64,000 bases of DNA from Ancylostoma caninum (Eukaryota; Nematoda; Chromadorea; Rhabditida; Ancylostomatidae), in assembly GCA_037903475.1 (NCBI GenBank), contig JBAJFG010000087.1:62001-126000 (forward strand). Direction: 5' to 3'. Numbering within the stretch: the first letter of the stretch is position 1; each line of letters opens with the position of its first letter. The notes under the pieces were generated by a model. It made no database searches. It had not been told where the DNA came from and saw nothing but the letters and a program-made list of their open reading frames with translations. Both the position numbers and the translations under genes were made by a program. Below, piece after piece: positions 45,640 to 57,899 of the stretch.

Positions 45640-46160
45640 TCATAAGGACTAGTGAGTATACAACAGAAATGGAAGAAACCTTCGAGAACTACCAAAGAAA
45701 GGAAAACTCTAACAAGAAAATCCTGGTTTTTACGTGGGAAGGAAAAATTGCTACCGCGTGGGACCATGTGCTCAACCGGTCGAGCACAGGTCCCACGTAC
45801 GCAAAAACAAATGTGTCGCGAACGTGTTAAAAAAAACGCCCTGAAGTGAATTGCAAAAGCAAATGTTTCATCACGGCAACGCCAGATCCCACACCTCTTT
45901 GATAACCCGCCAAAAATTAACAGAGCTCAATTGGGAACTGGTGCCGCATCCACACTGTAGCCCTTTGGTTTTCTTCCTTCAAAACCACTTGAATGGTAAA
46001 ACTTCTGATTCTGATCAGGCTGTTAAAAGTGGATTGGACCAGTTTTTCGCTTCTTGAAACCAAAGCTTCTTAGAACGTGCAATTATTCAACTTACCTAAA
46101 GATGTCAGAAGGTTATCCAACAAAATGGCCAATATATCATTGATTAATGTTTTTTGTTAA
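45640..46160 (+). pseudogene. Mariner transposase C-terminal remnant
   Basis: Fragments include KLLPRGTMCSTG, FHHGNARSHTSLITRQKLTE then LNWELVPHPH (around the second catalytic Asp region, where the typical D of HDNAR is G), LQNHLNGKTSDSDQAV and a closing LPKDVRRLSNKMANISLI stretch. Frames change at about 45845 and 46060. The N-terminal DNA-binding part and first catalytic Asp were not found. Confidence 0.8.
45757..45797 (+). repeat. Strong 41-nt hairpin in the mariner remnant
   Basis: CGTGGGACCATGTGCTC and GAGCACAGGTCCCACG pair over 16 bp with a single unpaired A, around the loop AACCGGTC. It lies where transposase sequence is expected and is not part of the usual transposase reading frame. 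Confidence 0.75.
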
Positions 46161-46209
46161 TATAAATAAATTTGCTTTGAGAAATAGAGAAAAATGGGAT
46201 GAGAAAAAA

Positions 46210-47320
46210 TGAGAAAAGCGACGTTGGTTATCTAACAATCCATTATTTTAGAAGCTTCTAATGAAAAATGCATGAAACGAACACGGGATTCCACTGCAGT
46301 AAGCAAAATACGTTAGATTGATTAGAATTATGCGAATTGAGCGTAATCGTGCAAAGTAGTTGAGTGAAGTCCACAGAAAAGATTTGTTGTTAGCAGAGAA
46401 CCTCCTCCTACCCAATAATTATCAGGATATGAGAGAAAAGCAAATGCTTTCATTACTGGACTTCTTCGAGCATAGTCAGATATAGCAATGCAAAGACAAC
46501 TAAGAAGCAAATATCTTGGATATGAAGCGTTCTCGTGGTTCCTGTTCCAAACCATGCGTTGATGAAGATGTTAATGAGATAAGCTCATGTGAATTGCGGT
46601 AATAAAGAAATGACCAGCATCATAATGAAATTGCACGAGAATACTGGTTTTCGAAAGCTGTTAGGGATGTTTTGACAACATTACATGAGGTGCAAACAAT
46701 GTCATGAATTATTCTATCATTCTAGTACACACGAGGAATATTCAGCTTTCACAGGCACTTCCGAACGTGCCGGAATAGATTAAGTTGGGTCATCCGTGAT
46801 AAATTCGGACTTGCACATTCTTGGATGAAGGGGACGCAGGGTGCATCACTCCACCTAGAGCATGGCCGCAGTCTATCTCACATTCTTCATTCACGGGCTC
46901 CATTTTGACTTCATCCAGTTAAAGGTTTTTTCCTGAACTGAATTTCTGTCGATATTACTTCAAATATGATACCAACATGAGCTCTGATCACATGTAACTC
47001 TAAATCTTCGTGTCTGATCGATTCGTGGGTGTTTTGGGTTCTCCAATGGCTATTTGTGATTGGCAGCAAATAATTGATGAGGTTCGCTTACAATCGCTTC
47101 ATCGAGCTCCTTGACTACGAGGTCATGAACGTAGATCGCGACCACATCGTGAGAAAGTCATTGAACTGAGCTCCCAACTATGTCGCGATATCAGCGAGAA
47201 CACACGCTTTATTATAGGAAGTTCATGAACATCTCGCGACAAATGTGAACGAGAATGTCACGACATGTTGGCAGCCGAGAGTTCACGACATCAGGGAGTT
47301 TACTACCAGCCCTTGTATGC
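46210..47320. other. Unassigned, small repeat piece only
   Basis: 46370-46490 matches part of the 25.66-26.0 kb repeat. Nothing else was recognised. Confidence 0.35.
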
Positions 47321-47329
47321 ATGCATGTG

Positions 47330-49790
47330 ATTAGATTAACTTATTCGCAGAATATACATAACTGGCGGAGGATGATAAACAACATTAGAGACGCTCATGT
47401 CGTCGTTGAATCCGTGGCTTGTTAGATGCGAAGAACCTCTGCAGATCCACAAATGTCGCCCAAACTCGTGTGATTGCTTCGGAAGGATGTTGTCGCGGTA
47501 CTTGCGACATACATTCTCTTCTAGCATCATTAGGACAAGATCGTTCCCTGCTGTCTGGGAGAGTGGAATATCTGATGAGTGCTTGTATCTTCTGAATACT
47601 AGTACGCGACTGTGGGGCCTGATTTTCGATCGGATATGAACTTTTGCTCATCCCTGTTCAGCTGATCATATTCATCTTTGCTGGTCTCCTAGAGGACGCT
47701 TCCTTCAACAAGGGCTATAACGATGAGCACCGTTTTCAGCTTCCATGTCGAAGACGAATCTGCTCAACCCTTGCAATAGGAAGTGTTCCGAGCTGTAGCT
47801 CCGAGGACTAGTTCTCTATTCGATGGTTGTTATGTTAACGAGATGAGCGTTGAATATGCTTTATTAGATCTCAAATTCCTACAACTATATAGATACGAAA
47901 CAGACCATGAGACAGGGTTACGTGCATTGAGAGGCTCGAATAAGAAACAACAAGGCGATCTATACTAGATGCGTGCGTTCGAATTTTGTACGTCTGTATT
48001 ATATATTGGAGCCTAATCCCAGTTGTAGACCTGGCACCGCCCAGACACTGTACCGGCTCCTTCAACGATCGCGACGGTTTTTTTTTCTAAGCATGTACAT
48101 GCTGCTTTGAGCGGTCGTCATGGGAAGGATAATATGGATATGTGCGCCTGACGCGGGGCTAGCGCACGCTTCTAATATGAATAGGGCTTTTCTCTCATTA
48201 TGCAAAGCGGCTGGTTTTTACATACTTTCTTATCAACCGCTTCACACAAGTACATCGAGGTGGATTTTTTTTGCGAAAAAAGTAGATACTATAATAACAT
48301 ATATAATATATATATATAATATAATAATATATATAATATATATATAATAATATATATAATAACAATGACGAGGGACCGACGTCTATTCGAGCTTCTCCTT
48401 TGCGGCTCCCTCCTCAATTCTCGGTTTCGGCTCTCTAAAGAGTACAATTTTAGTCGTTCCACCAGGATCGCTGACTTACTAGATAAGCAATTGCTTCAGC
48501 GACTTTTCGAGCCCTCACGTAAAGCTAATCCATCAACAATTAATCAACCACTTTGCAGGTGCTGTTCTCCTCCTTGAAGATGATTTGAGTGTGTCCGGTA
48601 ATATGCCAGGCAGCAGTAAATAAATTGTAAAGAGCTTCATGAAAAGAGGTGGTTTGAGGAAATTGTGTTCTGCCGAATACTGAAACCATGGCTCCAATCG
48701 TCATGCGGATAATGTTGCTGTATATATCCTGCGCAGTGGTGGACCATCCGTCAATCTGTGAGTGGGTGCAAAGCAAGCATGGGATTGGCTGCTCTTGAGC
48801 TGGGAACGCTTTTTGAAAACATTGCCACAAAGAAGACGTTCAGCATGCATTTTTGTAATCCCAATGTTCGAACGGTGTTAATACCTCAGGAGAAGCTAAG
48901 TCAAGGTGGGGATGCATTAATAGTGAGACCAGCACCAGCGCCAGTTTCGCCGTACTGTAGGCGTCGGAAATGTTCTAGATTGTCTCCGAAACAATATCAG
49001 TTCTCGAGATTCTCTTGTGTGCCACTCAGAATATGAAACGTTGTCCTACTTATACATTTCCTTGCTGCTGTATGGAAAAGAGAACCTCAAACAATATGTG
49101 TAGACGACTCCTGTGGAGAGATGAGAACATCACACACCATTGGTTCCCTCAAACTGTCACTTTCAATAGTTCCATCTGTTATCTAGCGAACGACACCGTA
49201 ATCTGGAGGTGGGTCGGTATGATTACGTTGCTGTTTCATGTGTTCTACAGAATCTGCAACTGCACCGTGCATACCAGCGTCACCAGACGCGTGTGGGTTA
49301 TCAATGTTACTACTTCGATGGGTTGAAAAGTCTGAGGCAGGGACACACATTCGTTCTTGATCTGCACCGATGTACTCGAATGCATAGAATTACATTATCT
49401 TTAAGAATCCTGCGTTTTAATGAATTTTCGTGGCTGATGTGTGCGAATAGTTGGTTGTAGTCCACTAGCAAGGAAAATTTCTCCAGACAGCGGGCTTTCT
49501 TCGGTCTTCTGGTCGTCTTCAAGTCTTCGCAATGTGTACTATCGGAATATTCGGATCCTTTCCGTTCAATACTTTCTTAGCCACTGCATTGGCGGCTTTT
49601 CTTGTCGAAGCAGGAAATGTCTTCATTTTGTGAAGCAAGCCGATGGTCCACAAAGAATGTTTACTGTTGCTACGCAGTGGGTTTTCTTCCATCGTATTTT
49701 CGATCATCTTCGGTGTTCAAGATCTAAACGCAAAATCATCGCAGTTTCCTCAAACAAGCGAAGATTGTTCCCTATATGATATTTAGCTGA
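47330..49790 (-). repeat. Long unrecognised repeat, copy B
   Basis: Patchy alignment with copy A (35.14-38.09 kb) throughout. The minus strand retains longer coding-like stretches than copy A, for example 48830-48540 (LLCTHSQIDGWSTTAQDIYS and a following QTTSFHEALYNLFTAAWHIT) and 49707-49519 (NAVAKKVLNGKDPNIPIVHI). Corresponding but more broken peptides are visible in copy A, for example at 37.15-37.05 kb. This suggests a decayed multi-exon gene on the minus strand. No family was recognised. Confidence 0.5.
48290..48364. repeat. TA-rich microsatellite inside repeat copy B
   Basis: Imperfect ATATATAATA tandem repeats. Confidence 0.9.
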
Positions 49791-49799
49791 AGAATGCTT

Positions 49800-52030
49800 C
49801 ACATATTATTTGGTCGCCAAGTATGAAATGTCTGATCAAGTGACCCATTTGACAGCCTTCAAGGTTTCCCTGAATCAGTTGTCACCTTATTTTTTGTTAT
49901 GAAGCTGCATTTTCCCTCTTCCAAAACCATTCCCTCGCTTTTTGATTTTTGATAAGCTTCCAAATATTCGCTCCTGAGCAAGTTTCGTGAAACCACCGAA
50001 GACCAAAAATCTGGACATTTTCCAATATGAGTTACATCGCAGACACCGTAGAGCGAGGATAATTTGAAATGTTGTAGAAGTGTCCCGAGAGGGGGTGGCT
50101 AGTAAAAGGACTGAACAACTATGGTTTGAGGAATTTCTTCCTTGTGATGTAAACCTGGAGAGCCTTGAGATAAACCTGGATGACTATGTACGAGCTGGAA
50201 GTCGCGACAGGAGCAGATAGGTGTCCAACTAGGTCTTCACTAGCAGCAACGTTTGACACTTCTAACCCAATAATACATATTGAGATATTAAAGACAATAC
50301 GCCAAGGTAAAGAGGCCCAATAAACGAATTTTCCACAATTTCACGCTCATAGGTGCCATTATTCGACAACTTTCCGCAAACCGACGCTGCTCAAAATGGA
50401 GGAGCAAGTATGAGAAGGCTCAGCACACTTGCCAAACCTCGCCTGATTTGGTCACAACTGCTTCCAGGGATTAGCCCATTACTTGCAAGGAGAAAATATT
50501 TGACTTTCAACATGGTTGATACTCCTAACCCAATAATATTGAGGTGCTTGGGCTTAGCCTTCAACATACAAACGCACGACCTTCGAACGCACGCATCTAG
50601 TATTAATTGCCTTTTTGTTTCTTATTCGAACCGCTCCCCGTAGCCCTCTCTCACCTGCCCGTAGCCCTCTCTCACAGTCTGTTTCGTATCTATTTACTTA
50701 TAGGAATTTGAGGTCTAATGAAGGCTTTTCACAAGTAATTGCAAGGAAGCGTGGTATTAAAGAAATAACACCTTTGAAAACCGCAAGTTTTACCTAACTA
50801 CAGAACTGGAAGTGGAATATTCGACCCTGCTGTTCTTATCGCAAATGGCAGATTTCACGCTGCAGGAAACTCAACATCAATACAGTAAAGATCCTCACTT
50901 CTCTCGAGCATAAGCGTTTCCAGATAAGAATTTTTTTTTACTTGTCCCTGTTGGGCAAACAACAATGCAGCCGTCGGTGCGCCGAACTGAGCAGGTTCAG
51001 CTTTGCAAGGGCATGTTGGATCGTCAAGAATGGCATGATTAACCTTAACGACAAAGTTTTAAGTATTGTTCTTCAAATAAATGCGGTGCAAGCAATCCAA
51101 ATGTGCCCGTACATTATCGGGAATGTTTGCCATGTAAACTCTATCTTGGTTACGCCAACAGGTTAGAAGCATGGAAAGTATAAAGTGGCGAGGAGTACTT
51201 TCAACATAAAAACTAAACACCTTTTCTGATAAGAAGGGAGCTGTCGCTACAGCTTTCAGGTCATTGTTTTCGTGGTCCATCACAAGGCTCACTTTGCGGC
51301 TTTGTATAACTACTAAAAAATCCTCGTGAGAAAAATGTCTAGTCCACCTACCTACATGACCCCCTCACTTGGTACTTCTACATTTACGTTTACTAAATCA
51401 TATTCAACATAGGGCAACGCTTCACCTCGGGATATCCCCTTGTCTCTTTCAAGACAGGGCCTAAGATTCTGAGTGAGTTGGGGCGCACAAGTGGTTGGTG
51501 TTTGGGACGTCTAACATTCTTTGAAATTCTTGCCCACCTAATCCAAATTCTGTAAAGGTTGTGAACAAGCCCTGGTCTCGGGTATCATCAAAGCCTACTA
51601 ACCCTACCCAATGGGTGGTCACTCAATGAAACCAATTGGGCCTAAAAATTATTTTTGACTGAGTCCTGAATCGAACATGACTTGTGGGCCGGAGCACTTG
51701 CGGTAAAATGCTACGAAAGGTCTTCTCAACTGAGTCTAACTTCGAGGCAAAACAATTCCATTCAGAAGAGAAACGAACGTTGTTACTGTATTTTTGGCCC
51801 ACCCTGTACAATGTTCCGAGTTGTTCCTGCTCTAGAGGCTCTGCGCTTGAGGCCATGTTCTAAAATGACATTTTGTTTTCAAGCAAAAATTTGGAAGCCA
51901 ATCAAAGAACGAGGATGAAGGAGAAGGACGTACTTTTATAAGGAAAGACAAATGAGTAGTGGTCCAATCAAACTTCGAAGATAGTGACTGTCAAAATGAT
52001 CGCTTGTAAAATCCGACATTCCATACTTGA
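49800..52030. other. Unassigned region with an inverted piece of the long repeat
   Basis: 50560-50720 matches, in reverse orientation, the segment of copies A and B around 35.7 and 47.9 kb (ACGCACGCATCTAGTATTAA is the reverse of TACTAGATGCGTGCGT). No gene was recognised in the rest. Confidence 0.4.
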
Positions 52031-52034
52031 TCAC

Positions 52035-52460
52035 CTAATTTAGTAAAAAAGGCAAGAGTTCCTTTGATTTTCGGAAGCACATTGACCAATAGTCAAATCA
52101 GTTGAAATGAAGTTATCCGAAAGCGAAATTCAGCAGCGAATAATTGAGGACCCTTTGATTAACATTTTCTGTAGCGATCACGGAATTCCACAGCGAAAAA
52201 CGAAAATATGCCGGAATGATCAGAATTATAGAAATCGAATGGAATTGTGTGTCGAAATTGAGTGCAAGAATCGGAAAGGATTTGCTGTCAGCGGGGAAGC
52301 TCCTCCACCACGATCATTAACAGGATTTGAGAAAAAGCAAATGCGTTCCTACGGATATCTCAATTTTTTCTCAGACAGCCAAACAATTTATTGCATTAGT
52401 CAAGCGTCACCTGCTCAAATGGGGAAGATGAAGTGGATGCGACTCTATCACGTAATGTGA
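52035..52460 (+). repeat. Dispersed repeat with 117-codon open frame
   Basis: Second copy of the 25.66 kb repeat. The frame 52107-52460 (MKLSESEIQQRIIEDPLIN...) has no recognised domain. It may be a decaying exon. Confidence 0.45.
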
Positions 52461-52574
52461 TGCGCTCTTTGCACTTGAATTTAATGCCCTGGAATTAGTC
52501 CTGAATTTATCTAGCAGTAGTATTCTAGCAAAACTTCAAGCACTCATCGAACTATGTAATCTTTCTTTCTTACG

Positions 52575-52690
52575 TCACAGGTAACATACATAGGTGTTGT
52601 ACGCATTCGTACACGGTGGTTACAGACGAGGTCTCTTAAGTGCCTTTGGCATTCCAACTCGATCTCTAAATTTTTTTTTGGTGCTCTTCT
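52575..52690 (+). pseudogene. Srh-like chemoreceptor exon remnant
   Basis: After an acceptor-like TTACGTCACAG the plus strand reads VHGGYRRGLLSAFGIPTRSL, the counterpart of PGGYTRGFLGLLGISTKIQ in the receptor at 30.1 kb, with frame damage before it. No further exons were found. Confidence 0.6.
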
Positions 52691-52884
52691 TATGAACTCT
52701 GCTTTTTCACAGTCTATATATTAAAATTACTTCCGGTGCATCATATTCAAATGAGAACAAAGAGCACATTGTTGAAGAACATTGGTGTTCTAATTATGAA
52801 ATGTGCTTTTTGCAATTGATATAATAAAGACTATTTTATCGTGTCATGCCCAAGACACAGTTGCAGTGAAATACATCTGCAACG

Positions 52885-53035
52885 CTAAAACTTCGTCAGT
52901 CCAAGATGACCTCTCTCCGGCTGCCAGACGAAACAATTTCTTCATTTAGAAAGGTAGTGGCGAAGGTCATCCACAACTCTACTCGGAACTCTTCGATCTT
53001 CACATCCACCTCCCTCCAAGTCATCTTAGAGAAGA
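52885..53035 (+). pseudogene. RTE internal fragment
   Basis: This matches 39.0-39.14 kb of the large RTE element (ACAATTTCTTCATttAGAAA and CCACCTCCCTCCAAGTCATC), with deletions. Confidence 0.75.
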
Positions 53036-53039
53036 GTCT

Positions 53040-56000
53040 AGTTGTTCATCATCTCGCTGTTTTTAACCGAGTGGGAGGACGTTGAATAGTAGAAAAATTA
53101 GAAGTATGGGTTCCCCTCGATTTACTGGTGTAGCATGTCATCACCTACTCATCTGTCGCATTTCACAGTCTGCAAGAAAACGCGGTCAGAAATTGAGACT
53201 CTCCATACTTCTAAATGAAGTTTTTCCCCTACAACAACCACAAATTCAACCGCTCAGAAGCCTTTCTTAGAGCAAAAGTGGTCAGTCAAAATACTTCAGC
53301 TTAAAACATTTTCTCCAATTTCATCTGCTCAAGAAGCATGGTTTGAGATCTAACGGAACTATAAGTCAGCTGGGGCAATAGGTTAGCTGTGTGATAGCAG
53401 CTGGAACATGGCAAGTATGCGATGATTCAACTGATTACTAAATTGATCAACGTAGTTTAGTTCTAGACGAGTTATCGCAGCTCAAAGCCGATGCAACCTA
53501 TTAGTGTCTCTAGCATATTTGAATATATGTATACGAAACCAACTTTCTAGATCTAAATATTTCGATATAAAGATGGAATCAATAATAGACTCCTTAGTAA
53601 GACTGATGGGTTCAACTTCAAGGTTATCTCGTATCTTATGAATGCGTCGAAGATTCCCAAGCATATAACCGTCAGTATCTTCGTAAGAGAAATGATTAGA
53701 TTAAATACGAATTGCAGCAAATATAAAGACCTCACTAGTAGGCTAATCGAGTTATGTATCATATGTGTAAGCATAAGTGGACTCCAGCTATGATTGCTAG
53801 AACATTGTGTTATGTACTTACTTAGTGGTAAACCATTCAAAGTGATAAGTACTGCTCTGAGAGCGCCTCTCATTTGCCACTTCTGCACTTAAAATGACGC
53901 ATGGTATATGCCGCACAAACGGATATTGAAATACAGGCAGGCATGAGCCCATTCTACCATTATATAATCGATGGCGATCTCAGGCACAGAGTAGTATATA
54001 AGCTAGCAGCAATTTATCCTTGCTCACTGGACTGCCTCATGTCATCCCCTCTGTCATCAGTAATCATTCACCCACTTTCTCTTGTTTTCCTACGTGTAGT
54101 TTCTAAAGTCTCCTTTAGAAATACTGATGAAAAGTCCGAGACCCGGGGTGCCAGGGAGACCAGACTTCCGGTCTAGTTCAAACCACGAAACCGGTGTGTG
54201 AAATCTGCTGGACGATCTAACTCTCAAATTTACTTCTAACATCCCTCATCTCTCCAAATAATAGTTGAAAGTAGTGTCATGTTTTTCAGGAATTGATAAG
54301 TGCTTCCTGCTCCAATAACACCGAGCTTGCCTTCATCACTGTAAAATCTCAGGTTTTATCCTATCTTTCATCCATCCATACAAAGACTTTTAAGTGTGAC
54401 GGCGCGTCTTCGGCGCTGTCTTGATCTCTAAGCGAAAATGGTGGACGCAAAGTTAACTGATCTTTGAAATTGAACTACTGTTCTCCCATTAAAAAAATAG
54501 TGGTATCTTATTCTTCTAAGTTTTGATTACTTCGCCAGTCTTGACAAGATCCCAATCAGGGGTGTGCGGAAGTACTGCGAGAGAGCAGAAGTCGGAAGTT
54601 GGAAGAGGTCCAAAATCTAGCATAATTTGGAGAGATGAATCCAGCATGTCTGAGTTGGCGTGACTCAAATACTGCCAACCGCCCACGAATCGGAAGCCAT
54701 AAGCTCGCATGAAGCCAGGATTCAGGAACTTGAGACTTCCGAAACTGTAGCTCCGCTTATCCCTGATCCCAACTGTGATTGTTTTGTTAGCTCAAGTCCA
54801 CTAATCTCCCATGCCATGCACTCACGTGCACACAATCATTGCACAAGAGCTATGAATGCCTTCTTCTCATTAGAAGTAGTTCAAATATACCATAAATTTT
54901 GAAGAAAAAAATCAAATATACCATAAATTTTGAAGAAAATTTTAAATCTAACTAACTATCTGTTATTGCAACGGTATGTAGTGAGATAATTAATCTGCTT
55001 TCATCAGAATTCATGATAAGCTCCTGATCTTTTTTAGTTACGTATTATCTTTTTCAATTACGAATTACTCCCATCAGCATTTCCTTTCCATTTCTCTATT
55101 CTAGTACAACCTATCCCATCGATAACCCTGCTCCGCATACATTGAACTCTGGAGGCCGTTGAGAAGGAGAGATTCTCTACCTTATGTCACAAAAGACGAC
55201 ATCTTTCCTTGCTTACAGCGACAGTCGAATGAGCCGACGATTGCGGGGCCGCGGCGAGACCACTCCATGTCACAGTCACTACCATGAGACGACATTTTAT
55301 TATGAGTTGAAGCGATGAACGAACGCTACCTTCTTCATCGTCATCAACGTATTGTCGAAAAAGTATGCAAGAGCAGTCCAGCACCATTATTGAATTATCC
55401 AATATTTAGCAAAATTCAAGTTCTGATTTGAAAAAATCGGAGGGCTGCAGGTTGAAGACGTGGAGTTGCAAGGAAAAGGGCTACCATTAAAAGCATTGTA
55501 TGGCACATTGTATAGTAACCTTTTTGAAATTGAGTTTAATAACGAACGAGAGGAGAATGTGTTTTGAGAACGCATGCAAATTTCGCAGTGGCTCAGCAGA
55601 GGAGAGCAGCCTACTTCGAGTTCATATTCTTTTATCCAAATACAAACGATGATGTTTTCTTCATAACAAAATATGGAAGTAGTCTGGGGGTGCTGAACTC
55701 ATAGCGGGCGAGAACATTATACATTTCTAGCATACACAACGATTAGGCCACACAGATCAACCATTCTACAAACTGAAGAACTTGTAGAGAAAAATCACTA
55801 CAATAAAATTTCTAAGGCGAAGGAAAACCGCAAGTGCAGCGGAATACCTAGAAAAAATGAAGAAAGAAGATGGGAAGCCCAGCCTGAGGCACCGCGAACT
55901 CCAGTGCAGTGACTTGTTTCAAGTGAACCGTCGCTATCTGCATCAAAAATGAGGCACGTAACTAGTGGGTACAGTAGGCGTAATTCTGGTTGGACTGTTA

Positions 56001-56320
56001 TGCTGTTGTCTTAACGTTAAATTCCGTTCTGCACCAAAAGGTGCACTCATACATAGTTCTACAGTCTAATGGTTCGAAGGAATTTTCATCGTTTGCCGTC
56101 ATAGAATCATCCAACACGATGAAAAAAAAACACTGAACATTGCAACGATCACTGAAGCGGAATCGTAAACGAATCGCTTTCTGCAAAGTCTTCGGTTCCA
56201 TCGACACTCACTGTGTGTACATATAGACGAATTGTTCTCCGTGCACATCATCTCTCTTGAAAAACGTGGGAATGCTTGGAGAAAAAAATGAGGTTGGTTG
56301 CAAGAAAGATTCTTGTGATG
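53040..56320. other. Unassigned region
   Basis: A minus-strand open frame at 54516-54710 (GGWQYLSHANSDMLDSSLQI and LPHTPDWDLVKTGEVI) reads like a true exon but its family was not recognised. No other gene, RNA or repeat was identified. Confidence 0.3.
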
Positions 56321-56329
56321 CATTGTTGA

Positions 56330-56720
56330 ATGAAATCAGTTAATTTGTTTCCTCAGACGGCACCATCTCAAAGAAAGTCGGAATGGACCTGGTGGAATTG
56401 ATGACGTTGATGAAAAAGATACGTGCCAGCTGTTAGCTGGATCTCTTGGATAGCTTTCATCGGTGCTTGTCTCTTCCCTTTATAAAAATGTTGACGCCAA
56501 ACTTCATATTCTATATTATACAGAATGACAGCACTGCGTTATATTTGATTCGAAAACAGTTCCATGACCAAACGGATTAGAATATGGTTGGTGGACCCAC
56601 CTTGTTTTCCATCACAACAATGACTCATTGCTTGTTACTACTTATAACATTTTTTGTAGTGGTTTCGGAAAACATTTTTGCAAGGAGAGTCAGCTTGGAC
56701 GCTGCTATAAAGATTTCTGC
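56330..56720 (-). repeat. Second copy of the 26.58-27.0 kb coding-like repeat
   Basis: See 26580-27000. It shares GAATTC-flanked patches such as AATGGACCTGGT, GAAAACAGTTC and CACAACAATGACTCA in the same order. Confidence 0.5.
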
Positions 56721-56769
56721 GAAAGCGGCAACATTCTCCTAGCAAAGATTCGAAATAATACTGTTGATA

Positions 56770-57463
56770 TTAGGTTGGTGCAAGAATAATGCGCGTTTTC
56801 ATGCCTTTGATTCCTTCCTTTGATAACCTCAAAACTCCTTTCAAAATCGATCTTTTTCAAAAGGCTCAAAACTATTGTAATCCGCAAATCTTTAGCAATA
56901 AGACAGATATTCTCCGACTACCGTGTAATTCTGACAGGACCTTCTAGAATCGACAAACTTCCGGAGGGCAGTTTTGGTGTCACTTTAGTCTTCGAGAAAA
57001 TTCTCCCAGAAGAAGGCGTCCAGGCTCTCGGGGAAGTGCTAATCGGTGAGCGAGAAGCTTGCTGATTATGATGTAGGCTCAGTTGCTTCCTAGCTCAGTT
57101 GCTCCAACCTGTGAAGAATCTGTTGTGCAGGTTGTGCCTGGACGGTACCGTGTAGGAGTGAAGAATCCATTTTATTGAGCAACGCTGGGGTCACACAGTG
57201 AAGTGAGTTTTTCTAAGTGACAGAGCAAACCTGTGATAGCAGCAGATTGCTGATCTGGAGCATGCCGAAATAGCTCTCCAAAAGTTTGTGAACTGTCGCT
57301 ATATCAGTTTTTGTTGGAAAGGTATGGAATATCCACTAAATTGTTGGGAAGGAACTGTCGAATAAAATGGGAGCTAAAATGATTAGCGAAGTTGTGTTTG
57401 AGCCGAGTTATAACACATTGAACTGAAGTGTTCGTTTCGGCAATTAATTTCGCACCAATCTGA
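56770..57463. mobile_element. Mariner-like MITE upstream of a chemoreceptor remnant
   Basis: The left end TTAGGTTGGTGCAAGAATAA and the reversed right end TCAGATTGGTGCGAAATTAA are imperfect inverted repeats of about 30 bp. It is 694 bp with no transposase. An 81-codon open frame inside has no recognised domain. Confidence 0.5.
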
Positions 57464-57499
57464 TACTATACAAAAGTTTGTCACCTGAAACTGCACACT

Positions 57500-57732
57500 C
57501 TGAACAACTTTATGATCTGACCTAGGGTATATAGTGGTTTTTGGATGAGTCCTTGCCAGGGTGAGCCATTTTTGCTTACGTGATTACCCTTGTTCGGCAG
57601 CAATCGAAAAAAAAAACTTCAGATGTCGTCAATGCGTGCGCATACCTACTTTGTGTGAATGGTACTCACAATGACCATGTGAGTGTGATCACGTACCGGC
57701 AGGAATTAATAAGAATTGTTAAGAAGATCTAA
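57500..57732 (+). pseudogene. Srh-like chemoreceptor remnant, last two exons
   Basis: 57623-57732 encodes DVVNACAYLLCVNGTHNDHV then TYRQELIRIVKKI, matching the final exon of the receptor at 31553. The preceding TTTTTGGATGAGTCCTTGCC matches the end of its fourth exon, which is otherwise degraded. Similarity continues into the 3' flank at 57.81-57.89 kb, showing duplication at the DNA level. Confidence 0.75.
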
Positions 57733-57899
57733 TCAATTAAGTTGCTGAGAAACAAAATTTACCAGTTATCGTCAGTTGAACAGAACCCTCATACGCCTGT
57801 GCTCGTAGAGATCTCAAGGAAGAATGTAACTCTTTAGAATTGCATATCTGGTACTTCTCTTTCTAGATAGCATAGCTAATAACTTTCAATAAAATTAGT

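Noticed and set aside
54120..54200. Possible tRNA
   Set aside because: The B-box-like GGTCTAGTTCAAACC is not accompanied by a matching A box or cloverleaf arms.
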